Notes: generated by a model from the letters alone, not told the origin. Shown: positions 18,162 to 27,174, counted from the first letter of the stretch. The stretch is 64,000 bases of DNA from Anaerolineae bacterium (GCA_022824465.1 JAJDZV010000001.1:1-64000); one strand, 5' to 3'. A program made the numbers and translations.

Positions 18162-18707
18162 CCTCGTCAGGGGCTCAGGCCAATCGCCTGACAATCATCG
18201 AATGTCTACATGCGCAAAACCAAGCACGACTTAACTACCGAGTACAAGGAAGCAAGCGTAATTGAGTCGTGCGGATTTCGCCAAGCCAACGATCTGTAAC
18301 GCTTGTCCGATAACTCAAGTTCAACCCGAATTGCGCGATTAATCAGCGCGTAAACGTCATCAAACTGGCCGAATCCGCGCGAAAACTGTCAAATCAGCCC
18401 CAACTCCGCTGAATTTAGCTCCCCTTCCCTGATGATTCGGGGAAGGGGCCGGGGGACGGGGTAGAATAAGCGCACGATACCTTACATTATCGGACAAACC
18501 TTGTAGGGCCGACATTGTATGTCGCCCGAAACCACAAACATTAGCGGGAGCGGGCGTCCGAGAGGAGCGCCCCTATAGGCGACTTGATTTCCGTTTTCGC
18601 ATTACTTTGCTGGAACTGTTGCTTGGCGCGCTCGGCGCTAAAACTTCTTTGAAGCCCGCGCGGGCTCTCAACTTGAAGCGATTGGCTGGTCAATGCTTCC
18701 TATAGTT
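18162..18707. other. Non-coding stretch with palindromes before the sugar ABC operon
   Basis: No supported gene. It holds a hairpin at 18421-18448 (CCCCTTCCC pairing with GGGAAGGGG), followed by a G-rich tract, and a REP-like palindrome at 18503-18527 (GTAGGGCCGACAT TGT ATGTCGCCC, one extra C in the left arm). A further GC-rich partial palindrome lies near 18545-18580. These belong to the dispersed repeats of this genome. Confidence 0.6.
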
Positions 18708-18758
18708 TTGACAGACCAACCCAAATAAAGTAGAGTTTTATTGACAATTTCTTGTCAA
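18708..18758 (+). promoter_or_regulatory. Promoter with overlapping palindromic operator for the sugar ABC operon
   Basis: TTGACA at 18708-18713, a 17-base spacer, and TAGAGT at 18731-18736 form a plausible sigma-70 promoter. Directly downstream, at the expected start of transcription, TTGACAA and TTGTCAA form a perfect 7-base inverted repeat around TTTC (18741-18758). A repressor bound there would block transcription of the binding protein and permease genes. No regulator gene is adjacent. Confidence 0.6.
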
Positions 18759-18786
18759 GCCAGTTTATTAGAAGGAACGCTGAACG

Positions 18787-20154
18787 ATGTCGATTCTTAG
18801 TTGGAGACAAGTCAAGTTACTACCCGCTCTTCTGCTTTTGCTGGTTTCCCCGGCAATTGCCCAGGATCCAGTAACGGTGACGATCTTTGTCGGATTAGGA
18901 ACCGGGACCTCGCCCGAACAGTTTGAACCGCAAATGGCGCTGCAAGAACGCTTCAATTCCAGCCATGACGATATCCAGATAGAATTCTTCATTGTTCCCC
19001 ACGATACATCGGAAGATCAATTGACGACTATGATCGCGGGCGGCAATCCGCCGGATCTGGTCGGTCCCAATGGCGTCAGCACGATCGCGCTCTTCCTCGA
19101 CAATTGGGCGGATATCACTCCCTTTATCGAGGCGGACCAGTTGGACACCAATGACTTTTATCCGGCGTCTCTGGGGCTTAACGCCTATGCGCACGTGAAT
19201 ACGGGCTTGCCGCTGGGTCTGTTCCCGTCGTTCATCTTCTACAATGTCGATCTCTTCGATGCCGAAGGCGTTGAATACCCCCCGTCGGACTTTATGGATA
19301 CCAGCTGGACCTATGACGAATTGCGTGAACGGGCGATGATGCTGACCTTGGACGCTGAAGGCAACAATGCCGCCTCGCCTGATTTTGATCCCGAGAATGT
19401 CGTGCAGTGGGGGTATGACGACTCATGGACAAGCGCCCGCGAAAAGGTGGCGCCATGGGGCTCGGATAGAGTCGGCAGCCCGACCAATGAGGACTACACT
19501 GTCGCTATCGCCAACAATGAACACTGGGTCCGGGGCTTGCAGTGGTACAGCGATGGCATCCATGTCGATCACTTCATCCCCGGTATCGACGGCATCGCCG
19601 CCTATGAATCCGCAGGCATTGGCACGCCCCTCGATGGCGGCTTAATCGCCATGTTCCACAGCCACACCTGGTATCTGACCGAGTTGGGATTTGAAGGCAT
19701 CGACTTTGATGTCGAAATCGCGCCGGTGCCTTTCAACCCGGTTGGGACGCGGGTAGCGACGATGCATGCCGATAACTTCACCATTCCGGAAACTTCCGAG
19801 AATAAAGAAGCGGCTTGGGAAGTGATGAAGTGGCTCACGTCGCCGGAGCAAATCATTGATGTTTGCCTGATCTATGGCTGTATCCCGGCGCGCATGTCGG
19901 TGGCGGAAGACTTCCGGGCGGCGCTGGAAGCGAAGTTCCCGGACATCAACTATGATGTCATTTTCGAATCCATCAATTACCTGGATGACCCCAATCACGA
20001 ATCCTGGACGCCACAATGGGGACGGATGGAAGATGCCATGGGCTTGGCAGACAGCCTGATTCTCACGGGAGAGAACACTGATGCGCAGGCCGTCCTTGAC
20101 GAAGCCAACGCCACGATTCAGGCGCTGCTGGATGAATATTGGGAAAGCCAATAA
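18787..20154 (+). CDS. Extracellular sugar-binding protein of an ABC importer (family 1)
   Basis: 455 residues. A signal peptide (KLLPALLLLLVSPAIAQDP) is followed by a family 1 solute-binding protein: EQFNSS-type LQERFNSSHDDIQIEF, GGNPPDLVGPNG, and the late DNFTIPETSENKEAAWEVMKWLTSPEQ, where substrate-exposed residues and the hinge lie. It captures sugars or sugar derivatives outside the membrane for the two permeases downstream. GAAGGAA precedes the ATG. An intergenic hairpin after the gene probably raises its level relative to the permeases. Sugar identity unknown. Confidence 0.92.
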   Translation: MSILSWRQVKLLPALLLLLVSPAIAQDPVTVTIFVGLGTGTSPEQFEPQMALQERFNSSHDDIQIEFFIVPHDTSEDQLTTMIAGGNPPDLVGPNGVSTIALFLDNWADITPFIEADQLDTNDFYPASLGLNAYAHVNTGLPLGLFPSFIFYNVDLFDAEGVEYPPSDFMDTSWTYDELRERAMMLTLDAEGNNAASPDFDPENVVQWGYDDSWTSAREKVAPWGSDRVGSPTNEDYTVAIANNEHWVRGLQWYSDGIHVDHFIPGIDGIAAYESAGIGTPLDGGLIAMFHSHTWYLTELGFEGIDFDVEIAPVPFNPVGTRVATMHADNFTIPETSENKEAAWEVMKWLTSPEQIIDVCLIYGCIPARMSVAEDFRAALEAKFPDINYDVIFESINYLDDPNHESWTPQWGRMEDAMGLADSLILTGENTDAQAVLDEANATIQALLDEYWESQ

Positions 20155-20185
20155 TCGTCCCTATCGCGACCCAAAGTGACGCGAG

Positions 20186-20224
20186 CAGGGTGAGGGGCTC
20201 AGGCGACCCCTCGCCCTGTTTTCT
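20186..20224 (+). terminator. Intercistronic hairpin with T-run
   Basis: CAGGGTGAGGGG (20186-20197) pairs with CCCCTCGCCCTG (20207-20218) around a 9-base loop: twelve pairs with one T-G wobble, followed by TTTTC. It lies between the binding-protein and permease genes. Such hairpins stop part of the transcription or protect the upstream mRNA, keeping binding protein in excess over permease. Confidence 0.7.
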
Positions 20225-20239
20225 ATTGGAGACTATCGC

Positions 20240-21181
20240 GTGATCAATCGACTGCTGGACATCAGCAGCTGGAGCCTGCAAAAGCGGGAAAGCGCGGCCG
20301 CCTATACCTATATTTCGCCTTGGATCGCCGGCTTCTTCCTGTTCACGCTTATTCCAATGGCGGCATCGCTGTATTTCTCGTTCACCGATTACAACATCAT
20401 CGAATCCCCGACTTGGGTCGGACTGAAGAATTATGGCGATCTGCTATACGATCCGCGCTTCTGGCAGTCGCTCAAAGTCACCTTGTCCTTCGCCTTGATG
20501 GCTTTGCCGGCGAGCCTTGCGTTTGGCTTGTTTCTGGCGATTCTGCTCAATCAGGATATTCCCCTTGTCAAGCTTTGGCGCACACTCTATTTTCTGCCGT
20601 CGGTGCTGACGGGAGTGGCTGTTGTGCTGCTCTGGGTTGTGATATTCAATCCGCAGGTCGGGGTGATCAATAACGCGCTCAAGCTCGTTGGCATCAAAGG
20701 ACCGGGCTGGCTGCACGACCCGGATTGGGCTTTGATGTCGCTAGTGATCATGAGCCTCTGGGGCGTCGGGCAAACCATGATCATTTACCTGGCCGGGTTG
20801 CAGAGCGTGCCGACCGATATGTATGATGCGGCGAAAGTCGACGGTGCCAACATGCTCCGGCGATTCCTCAACATCACCATCCCAATGATGTCTCCCGTCA
20901 TCTTTTTCAACCTCATCATGGGCTTAATCGCGACATTCCAGTATTTCACCCAGGCATACATCGCCTCGTCATCCGTCGGCGACGAAATCGGAGGACCGGT
21001 GCGCTCGACCCTGTTTTACAACATTTACCTGTATCAGAGCGGATTCAAGTTCTTCGAGATGGGCTATGCCTCCGCGCTGGCATGGGTGCTCTTTGTCATC
21101 ATCCTCGCGTTAACCATACTGGTCTTCAAATCATCGCCGATGTGGGTGCACTACGAAGGCGAATTGCGGGGGAGGACCTGA
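20240..21181 (+). CDS. Sugar ABC transporter permease (MalF/UgpA type)
   Basis: 313 residues with six membrane segments. The N-terminal YTYISPWIAGFFLFTLIPMA and ADIYDAAKVDGAN-like YDAAKVDGANMLRRFLNITIPMM, the EAA loop that contacts the ATPase, identify a carbohydrate-type permease of the CUT1 family. It starts at GTG with GGAG about 9 bases upstream. Its 3' end lies against or within the start of the second permease. No ATPase gene is in the window; CUT1 systems often share one encoded elsewhere. Confidence 0.92.
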   Translation: MINRLLDISSWSLQKRESAAAYTYISPWIAGFFLFTLIPMAASLYFSFTDYNIIESPTWVGLKNYGDLLYDPRFWQSLKVTLSFALMALPASLAFGLFLAILLNQDIPLVKLWRTLYFLPSVLTGVAVVLLWVVIFNPQVGVINNALKLVGIKGPGWLHDPDWALMSLVIMSLWGVGQTMIIYLAGLQSVPTDMYDAAKVDGANMLRRFLNITIPMMSPVIFFNLIMGLIATFQYFTQAYIASSSVGDEIGGPVRSTLFYNIYLYQSGFKFFEMGYASALAWVLFVIILALTILVFKSSPMWVHYEGELRGRT

Positions 21182-22230
21182 TCATTCAAGGACAAGGGCG
21201 CTGGGCTTTGGGCTTACGCGGACAGGAATCCCTGATCCGAGGCGTCACCACGCTGATCCTCGGCGCCGGGGCTGTCGTGATTCTGCTGCCGCTCGTTTAT
21301 ATGCTGGGAACGGCGCTCAAGAGCAAGGCGCAAGTCAGGCAAAATCTGCTCAATCCCATACCGATGACGCATGTCCACGTAGAGCTGGACGGCAAACGGG
21401 AGCCGCTCTACAAGGTTGATCTGGACGGGAATGCTGTCGAGATGGCATTGGTCAAGAACGCGCCCGGCGGCATGGGCTTGTTTGTAGATCCAGCCAATCC
21501 GGATGAGTCACTCGAGTTGCCGCGCAGGACGCAGACTCCAGTGAAGGTGCTTGACATTCAATGGGGCAACTTTGCAGAAGCGCTGACTATCGTGCCTTTT
21601 GATCGTTATTTGGCGAATACCTTGATTGTTACCTTTGTTGGCATGGCCGGCATGTTGTTCTCATCGTCGCTGGTCGCTTACGGCTTCTCGCGTTTTCGGG
21701 CGCCGGGGATAAATCTGCTATTCCTGGCGCTGCTGTCGACGATCATGCTGCCGCGGCAGGTCCGGCTGATCCCGCTGTATGTCATCTTCCAGAAAATCGG
21801 CTGGATCGATACTTTGCTGCCCTTGATCGTGCCGCTGTTCTTCGCCAATGCTTTTGATGTATTTTTGCTGCGTCAATTCTTCATGACCATTTCGCTGGAA
21901 CAGGACGAAGCGGCGCAGATAGACGGCGCCAATTCGCTGCAACGGTTGCTGTATGTCATCTTGCCGCAATCGAAGGCGGCGGTTGTAACGGTTGCTATTT
22001 TCCACTTCTTGTACGCCTGGAACGACTTCTACGAGCCCTTGATCTTCTTGCACAGCCGCCACAACTGGACGATGGCGGTTGGCTTGCAGCAGTTCCACGG
22101 GTTGTACGCCGTCAACACGCATCTGATTATGGCTGCTTCGGCCGTGATGGTCCTCCCGCCGGTATTGCTCTTCTTCTTTAGCCAGCGGATCTTCATGCAA
22201 GGCGTGGTCATCTCCGGTTCAAAAGGGTAA
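21142..22230 (+). CDS. Sugar ABC transporter permease (MalG/UgpE type) with long extracytoplasmic insert
   Basis: Second CUT1 permease. The EAA loop (QDEAAQIDGANSLQRLLYVILPQSK) and the closing FFFSQRIFMQGVVISGSKG are typical. Between the first and second membrane helices there is an insert of roughly 75 residues (from NLLNPIPMTHVHVELDG to about VKVLDIQWGNF) that ordinary MalG proteins lack; it looks beta-rich. The start is uncertain: no ATG or strong ribosome site fits. The GTG at 21142 used here overlaps the previous gene by 40 bases; a non-canonical start near 21178-21184, just after GGGGGAGG, is the alternative. Confidence 0.85.
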   Translation: MGALRRRIAGEDLIIQGQGRWALGLRGQESLIRGVTTLILGAGAVVILLPLVYMLGTALKSKAQVRQNLLNPIPMTHVHVELDGKREPLYKVDLDGNAVEMALVKNAPGGMGLFVDPANPDESLELPRRTQTPVKVLDIQWGNFAEALTIVPFDRYLANTLIVTFVGMAGMLFSSSLVAYGFSRFRAPGINLLFLALLSTIMLPRQVRLIPLYVIFQKIGWIDTLLPLIVPLFFANAFDVFLLRQFFMTISLEQDEAAQIDGANSLQRLLYVILPQSKAAVVTVAIFHFLYAWNDFYEPLIFLHSRHNWTMAVGLQQFHGLYAVNTHLIMAASAVMVLPPVLLFFFSQRIFMQGVVISGSKG

Positions 22231-22324
22231 TTGGCCGCCCGCAACATCCCTGCCTAGCTTGCCCGCCCCAACTATGCCATACTAGGTTGTACTATTTTTC
22301 ACAAGCGACGAGACAGCTTCGCCC

Positions 22325-22933
22325 ATGATCCGCATCACGTACGCCCAAGCACAAGCCAGCCTCGCCGAAGCCATTAGCGCTGATATCGCCGGACATGTTG
22401 ACGCGTCCCGTCCGCTGCTGATTGTCCTGGTCTCCCGGCAAGCGAATTCCGACCCCTTTGTCCGCGCCGAGATTGAACGCGCGCTGCGGCAAGGCGACGC
22501 GCTTCTGCCGATCCTGGTGGACGATATCGCATTGCCCGCGACCTTGACAGGCCTGCGCTGCCTGGACTTCAAAGACGGTTACAATCGGGAGGGATTGCTC
22601 GCGCAGTTGTCCCAAGCCACGCGGACCGGCGCGGCGCTCCGCCGAGCCAACCGCCGCGCGCTGCTGGTCATCGGCGGCTTGGCGGCATTGATGTTCGCCC
22701 TGGCGCTCGTCGCCATCAGCAGCGGATTCGTCGCCTTCCCGGTCGATGAATACAATGAAGAAGCGACGCTGCAAGCGCAATGGATCGACGGCTTGATCGG
22801 CGAGACCCTCGAATTCGTGCAGCCGCGCAGCACCGAAGAAGCGCGGAACTTCGCCGCCACCTACGAAGCCGCGCCGACGCGACTCCATTTCTATATCCGC
22901 GGCACCGCCACCGCGCAGGCAAAGGCGGGCTAA
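22325..22933 (+). CDS. TIR-like domain protein with one membrane helix
   Basis: 202 residues. Residues about 5-95 resemble the second half of a bacterial TIR domain: RPLLIVLVSRQANSDPFVRAEIERAL followed by ALLPILVDDIALPATL and LRCLDFKD. The Glu in FVRAEIE lies where TIR NADases carry the catalytic glutamate, but the first beta strand and box 1 are not recognisable. A hydrophobic helix (LLVIGGLAALMFALALVAISSGF, about 113-135) leads to a 65-residue tail. The TAA overlaps the ATG of the monooxygenase gene (TAATG), so they are coupled. TIR assignment is by pattern only. A signalling or defence role is possible, not shown. Confidence 0.55.
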   Translation: MIRITYAQAQASLAEAISADIAGHVDASRPLLIVLVSRQANSDPFVRAEIERALRQGDALLPILVDDIALPATLTGLRCLDFKDGYNREGLLAQLSQATRTGAALRRANRRALLVIGGLAALMFALALVAISSGFVAFPVDEYNEEATLQAQWIDGLIGETLEFVQPRSTEEARNFAATYEAAPTRLHFYIRGTATAQAKAG

Positions 22934-24144
22934 TGCCGACGGCTGACGTCCTCATCATCGGCGCCGGTCCAGCCGGCCTCAACGCCGCCTACGCGCTCGA
23001 GCGAGCCGGCATTGAATACCGCATTATCGAGCGGACGCGGCAACTGGCGCCCACCTGGAACAGCCTCTATCCCTCCCTGCGCCTGAACACCTCGCGCTTC
23101 TTCAGCCAACTGCCCGAGCGGCAGTTCCCACGGCGCTGGGGCATCCATCCCACCGCCAGGCAATACTACCGCTATCTGGTCGACTGGGCGGCCGATCAAC
23201 CCTTCACAGTTGACTTCGGCGTTGAGGTCGATCGCGTCGCTCCCCGCGGCGACAGCCTCTGGCAGGTCGAGACCAATCACGGCATAGAGACCTACCGCGC
23301 AGTCATCCCAGCCACCGGCGTCTTCGATAATCCGCAATTGCCCAACATCGAAGGCATGGACAGCTTCGCCGGCGAGATCATGCACTCGCGCGAGTTCCGC
23401 CGCCTCGATCAGATTCGCGGCAAACGGACCATGGTCGTCGGCACCGGTCCCAGCGGCGCAGATATCGCTGTTGCCGCCGGCAAGGTCGCGACTGGCGGAT
23501 TCGCCTGGCTGTCTATCCGCAGCGGCGTCGACCTGCGCCCGCGTTATCCTTACGGCTTGCCGCGCCACGCCTGGATGATGCTGGGCGAAAAGCTGCCGGA
23601 GCGCGCCTGCGTCTGGCTGCAAACACAAACCGGCAAGATCAAATACAATATGGGCGATTTCGGCGTCTGGCAGACGCCACCCAATACCGGTAGCGGCGTC
23701 GGCTACCGCGGTCCGGAGCTGCTCAACGCCCTGCGCCAGGGCCAGGCGCGGCCCCTGCGCCAGCCCGTCCGCTTCGATACGCGCGGCGCGACGCTGGCTG
23801 ATGGCGAATATATTGAGCTTGACGCCGTCATCATGGCGACCGGCTACCTGCCAGTGCTGCACCAGTATCTGGACATCGACATGCAATTCAGCACCCAAGC
23901 CTACTATCCCGAGACTGGCTGCGATTGGGATATCGGACCGAACGGCATCCGCGGCTGGCCCCTGCGCGATACCGGCAAGCATCCCAATGGACGCGAGGTG
24001 CTCGGTCACGAAGGGCTATTCCTGGTGGGCGTCTTCTATAAGGGGCGCGGCGCCTTTTACAATATGACCGTCGAAGCGCGTATCGCCGCCGAGCAAATCA
24101 TGCAGCATCTCCGTCAACGGCGCCTCGTGCCAGTGGCGGCTTGA
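22933..24144 (+). CDS. Flavin-containing monooxygenase-like FAD/NAD(P) oxidoreductase
   Basis: 403 residues. An N-terminal FAD Rossmann motif (VLIIGAGPAGLNAAYALERAG), then LAPTWNSLYPSLRLNTSRFFSQLP, typical of flavin monooxygenases, a second dinucleotide site (MVVGTGPSGADIAVAA), and ATGYLP near the C-terminus that closes the FAD site. It would use NADPH to oxygenate an organic substrate, or act as a related reductase. The start is fixed by the TAATG overlap with the TIR-like gene. The beta-propeller gene follows 6 bases later, so the three form a tight operon. Confidence 0.9.
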   Translation: MPTADVLIIGAGPAGLNAAYALERAGIEYRIIERTRQLAPTWNSLYPSLRLNTSRFFSQLPERQFPRRWGIHPTARQYYRYLVDWAADQPFTVDFGVEVDRVAPRGDSLWQVETNHGIETYRAVIPATGVFDNPQLPNIEGMDSFAGEIMHSREFRRLDQIRGKRTMVVGTGPSGADIAVAAGKVATGGFAWLSIRSGVDLRPRYPYGLPRHAWMMLGEKLPERACVWLQTQTGKIKYNMGDFGVWQTPPNTGSGVGYRGPELLNALRQGQARPLRQPVRFDTRGATLADGEYIELDAVIMATGYLPVLHQYLDIDMQFSTQAYYPETGCDWDIGPNGIRGWPLRDTGKHPNGREVLGHEGLFLVGVFYKGRGAFYNMTVEARIAAEQIMQHLRQRRLVPVAA

Positions 24145-24150
24145 TCAACC

Positions 24151-25032
24151 ATGCGCCGCGCGGTATACCTCCTCGGCGCGCTAGTCTTCCTCGCTCTGCT
24201 CGCCTTGATGCTCCTGCGATCGTTCCTGGCAGCCGCCTTCCCATCGCCCGTCGTCGCCTACATGACGCTTGAGGACGGGCTGCCGACAGTCATCGTGCAT
24301 GACCTGCGGCACAATCTGAAGCGGCGGCTCGATCATCTCTATCTTACCGATCCCTCCTTCTCGCCTGACGGGACCCGGCTGGCGCTGACGCAATTTCTGC
24401 GCGTCGGCAGCGAAGTCATTACCATTGACATCACAAACGGCGCCACCCGAACCCTCACCGCATCCAACGCCATCGCTGAATCGCCCGCCTGGTCGCCCGA
24501 CGGGAATTGGATCGCCTATGCCAGCAATCGCGAAGGCGATAACAATATCTATATCGTGCGTCCCGACGGCAGCGGACTGCGCCGCATAACGCCGCACCGG
24601 GCCGGCGATCGGCAACCGGCTTGGTCGCCTGACAGCGCTAAGATCGCCTTCAGCTCCAACCGCGCCGACGGCTGGGACCTCTATACGGTCGACTTGGCTA
24701 GCGGCGAACTGCGCCAGCTCACGCGGCATCCGGCGCCCGATACCGCCCCCGACTGGTCGCCCGATGGCCGGCAAATCGTCTTCGCCTCGCGCCGCGATGG
24801 CGCCTCCTCTGTCTACCTGCTCGAGCTCGAGAGCCTGGCGGTCACGCCCTTGGTGGTCGCGCCCCGCTATGACAGCCTGCCCAAGTGGACGCCCGACGGA
24901 ACCGCCGTGACCTTCGCCCGCTCCATAGATGGCGTCTCCCAGATCATGCGCCTCGAGCTGGCATCCGGCGCGCTGAACCTGATGGTCTTCGGCGAGCGCG
25001 ACGCCGATTCGCTGGCGTGGTGGCGCCGCTGA
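24151..25032 (+). CDS. TolB-like beta-propeller protein with N-terminal membrane anchor
   Basis: 293 residues. An uncleaved-looking N-terminal helix (VYLLGALVFLALLALMLL) precedes PD40/TolB-type blades, each with a SPDG turn: PSFSPDGTRLALTQF, PAWSPDGNWIAYASN, PAWSPDSAKIAFSSN, PDWSPDGRQIVFASR, PKWTPDGTAVTFARS. About five blades are visible, so the propeller is small or incomplete. It should face outside the membrane as a binding module. Last gene of the TIR-monooxygenase-propeller cluster. No catalytic residues seen. Confidence 0.85.
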   Translation: MRRAVYLLGALVFLALLALMLLRSFLAAAFPSPVVAYMTLEDGLPTVIVHDLRHNLKRRLDHLYLTDPSFSPDGTRLALTQFLRVGSEVITIDITNGATRTLTASNAIAESPAWSPDGNWIAYASNREGDNNIYIVRPDGSGLRRITPHRAGDRQPAWSPDSAKIAFSSNRADGWDLYTVDLASGELRQLTRHPAPDTAPDWSPDGRQIVFASRRDGASSVYLLELESLAVTPLVVAPRYDSLPKWTPDGTAVTFARSIDGVSQIMRLELASGALNLMVFGERDADSLAWWRR

Positions 25033-25487
25033 TCCGACAACACGCCAAGGCCACCGGCAAGGCGTAACGAGCGTCCATCCAAAGAATCATTGCAGACGCG
25101 CGCCTTGGCTCGCCCGCCATCGTGAAGCCGCAACCAAGATCTCAACACGCGACCGTTTAGTCGCCTATCACCGCCGAAACGCCGCTACCCTGTATCCAGA
25201 GCCATCACATCTCGACACGCGACATTCCGATGCGTCTTGCCAGATTGCCAGATTGCCAGAAAAGTTTTTCCTACTGCCTTTGCCGGCGACCGAGCCCTTC
25301 GCCCGCGTCTCTGCCCAGCTATATGACGAAAAACGCTGTCGCTCTTGTCAAAGAAACCTGTTCGCCAGAAAACCACCGAATCCCGCCGCAAAACGCGAAA
25401 CCTCCGCCGCAAAAGCGAAGGCTCGCTGTCACATCTGTCGTCTTTGTCTGTCGCTTTATGGCAACAGCGTCACAGAACCTGTGCGGA
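25033..25487. other. Non-coding stretch between convergent genes
   Basis: No supported gene on either strand. It contains three tandem copies of an 8-base unit (TTGCCAGA, about 25240-25262) and one copy of the TTGGCTCGCCCGCC repeat (about 25107-25120) that recurs at 49.6 and 52.0 kb. It may hold terminators for the convergent neighbours, but no clear hairpin with a T-run was found. Confidence 0.5.
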
Positions 25488-26168
25488 CTAGCCCAGTTTC
25501 GCGCGCTCGAAGGAAGGCGGATCGCTATGCGTAATCCCCGACATCTTGACCCAGTCTTGCGAATGCTCCTCGACCAGGTAGATACCCGGTATCGTGATGA
25601 TGCCGAAGATCAGCCGCACGATCGTCGTGCCGACGAAAGCCGCCGCAATCTCATCGCTGGTCCACGCGCCGGCGAAAGCCAACAACAAAAACAAGATGCG
25701 ATCCAGCGGGATGCCGATGATATTGCTGACCAGCACCCGTCCCCATTGATGCTGCCCGCCAAAACGCTCCACCCAGCGCGTATAGACTTCGGTATCCACC
25801 AGTTGGGACAGCACAGTCGCCACGACCGCCGCCATCAGAAAGCGCCATTCGGGAGTCAGCAGTTGACCAAGCGCGATTCGTTCTTCCGGCGTCATTTCCG
25901 GCGACATATTCGAGATGATGCCGAAGAATGCTTGCACGATGAGATAAATGACGGCGGCGGCGATGATAAGCGTGCGCGCGACATGCGGTCCCGCCAGCTT
26001 GTGAACCATATCACGCAGCGTGAAGGTCAATGGATAGGCGATGGAGAACGCGCTGACGGCATAACCGGCGATGGTCAAATTACGCAGATTGGTAATGTCC
26101 GCCACCATTTGCGCCGCTACATAAGCGACCGACACGAGGATCAATATGTGAAGATTTCGGATGGACAT
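25488..26168 (-). CDS. yhhQ: VUT-family queuosine precursor transporter (YhhQ-like)
   Basis: 226 residues, about six membrane segments. Family features are the opening NLHILILVSVAYVAAQMVADI, YPLTFTLRDMVHKLAG, the Q/T-containing LSQLVDTEVYTRW, and VSNIIGIPLDRILFLLLAF. YhhQ proteins import preQ0/preQ1 or queuine for tRNA modification. The ATG at 26168 has GGGAGG 7 bases upstream and is preferred over an upstream in-frame start. I looked for a preQ1 riboswitch in the leader and saw none. Monocistronic, leftward. Confidence 0.85.
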   Translation of the reverse strand: MSIRNLHILILVSVAYVAAQMVADITNLRNLTIAGYAVSAFSIAYPLTFTLRDMVHKLAGPHVARTLIIAAAVIYLIVQAFFGIISNMSPEMTPEERIALGQLLTPEWRFLMAAVVATVLSQLVDTEVYTRWVERFGGQHQWGRVLVSNIIGIPLDRILFLLLAFAGAWTSDEIAAAFVGTTIVRLIFGIITIPGIYLVEEHSQDWVKMSGITHSDPPSFERAKLG

Positions 26169-26307
26169 ACTTGCCTCCCAACAGAATAGATTCACCTTAA
26201 TACTATTACAGTGGCGCAATTGCGGTCAAACGAATCTGGTGGGAAACGCGCTGATGCGCCGCTTCGGGCTTGGCATTGCGCGCGCGGATTTCCTCTTGCT
26301 CGCGCGG

Positions 26308-27174
26308 CTACGACCCTTGATCGGCCGCCTCCCGCTGCGCCCGTTCGCGTTCCAGCAGCGCCCGCTTTCGCTCGATGCCCCAGCGATACCCGCCCAGGCT
26401 GCGATCCTTGCGGATGATGCGATGGCAGGGGATCACCAGCGCGGCCGGATTCCTGGCGCAGGCATTAGCCACCGCGCGGACAGCCGCGGGCTGGCCGATG
26501 GCGGAAGCGATCTCGCTGTAGCTGCGCGTCTCGCCGACCGGTATCTTCTGCAGCTGCTGCCAGACCTTGACCTGGAAGGCGGTCGCGCGCAGGTCAAGCG
26601 GCAGATTCAAGTCGGGCTGCCAACCTTCCAGGTAAGCGATGATGCGCTCGGTCCAAAATCCCACGCCTGCATCATCGCGCAGACGCTCGGCTTCGGCATA
26701 TTCCGCGTCCAAATCGGCGACCAAGACATCGGCGCTGTCAGCCAGGCTCACTTTGCAGATGCCGCGTTCGGTCGCGGCAACCAAAAGCGCGCCCAGCGGA
26801 CAATCGACAATGCTGTAAAAGATCGTCATGCCCTCCCCCTTCGATCGGTAGGCCGAGGGCGTCATGCCAAGGCTCTCGTCGCTGCGCTCATAGAGACGGC
26901 TGGAGGAGCCGTAGCCGACCGCATGAATGGCGTCCGTGATGCGCTCGCCCTGGCGGACCTGCGCCTTGAAGTCCTCCAGGCGCAGCTTCTCCGAGTATTG
27001 GCGCGGCGAAATGCCGGTTGCCGCTTTGAAGGTTCGCTGGAGGTGAAAGGGGCTGATATGAAAACGCGCGCCCAAGTCTTGCAAGCTCGCGCTGACAGGA
27101 TGGATCTCTTGCAGATACGCGCAAATCTCGGCGATCAATTCCGCCCGCTGTAGCTCCTGGCTCTCGCGAATCAC
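26308..27174 (-). CDS. Ada-like O6-methylguanine-DNA methyltransferase with AraC-type HTH
   Basis: 288 residues in two parts. Residues about 10-112 are an AraC-family DNA-binding domain (HISPFHLQRTFKAATGISPRQY, then VGYGSSSRLYE). Residues about 118-275 are the alkyltransferase with the suicide cysteine at about 250 in VIPCHRII and the AVRAVANACARNP helix. The N-terminal phosphotriester-repair domain of E. coli Ada is absent, so this form fuses the HTH directly to repair. It starts at GTG with AAGGAG 7 bases upstream. It may activate its own gene on alkylation; with no phosphotriester switch the signal is unclear. Confidence 0.92.
   Translation of the reverse strand: MIRESQELQRAELIAEICAYLQEIHPVSASLQDLGARFHISPFHLQRTFKAATGISPRQYSEKLRLEDFKAQVRQGERITDAIHAVGYGSSSRLYERSDESLGMTPSAYRSKGEGMTIFYSIVDCPLGALLVAATERGICKVSLADSADVLVADLDAEYAEAERLRDDAGVGFWTERIIAYLEGWQPDLNLPLDLRATAFQVKVWQQLQKIPVGETRSYSEIASAIGQPAAVRAVANACARNPAALVIPCHRIIRKDRSLGGYRWGIERKRALLERERAQREAADQGS

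Noticed and set aside
17127-18194. Minus-strand open frame of 355 codons
   Set aside because: Antisense of the acidic protein and the nucleotidyltransferase. Its Val/Phe-rich part is the complement of the GAC/GAA runs.
25240-25262. Three tandem copies of TTGCCAGA as a CRISPR or attachment site
   Set aside because: Units are only 8 bases with no spacers and no nearby integrase or cas gene.
25230-26189. Plus-strand open frame of 319 codons
   Set aside because: Mostly antisense of the YhhQ-like transporter; no domain and no ribosome site.
26169-26307. Possible preQ1 riboswitch ahead of the YhhQ-like gene
   Set aside because: The leader is short and shows neither the preQ1-I pseudoknot sequence nor a C-rich tail.
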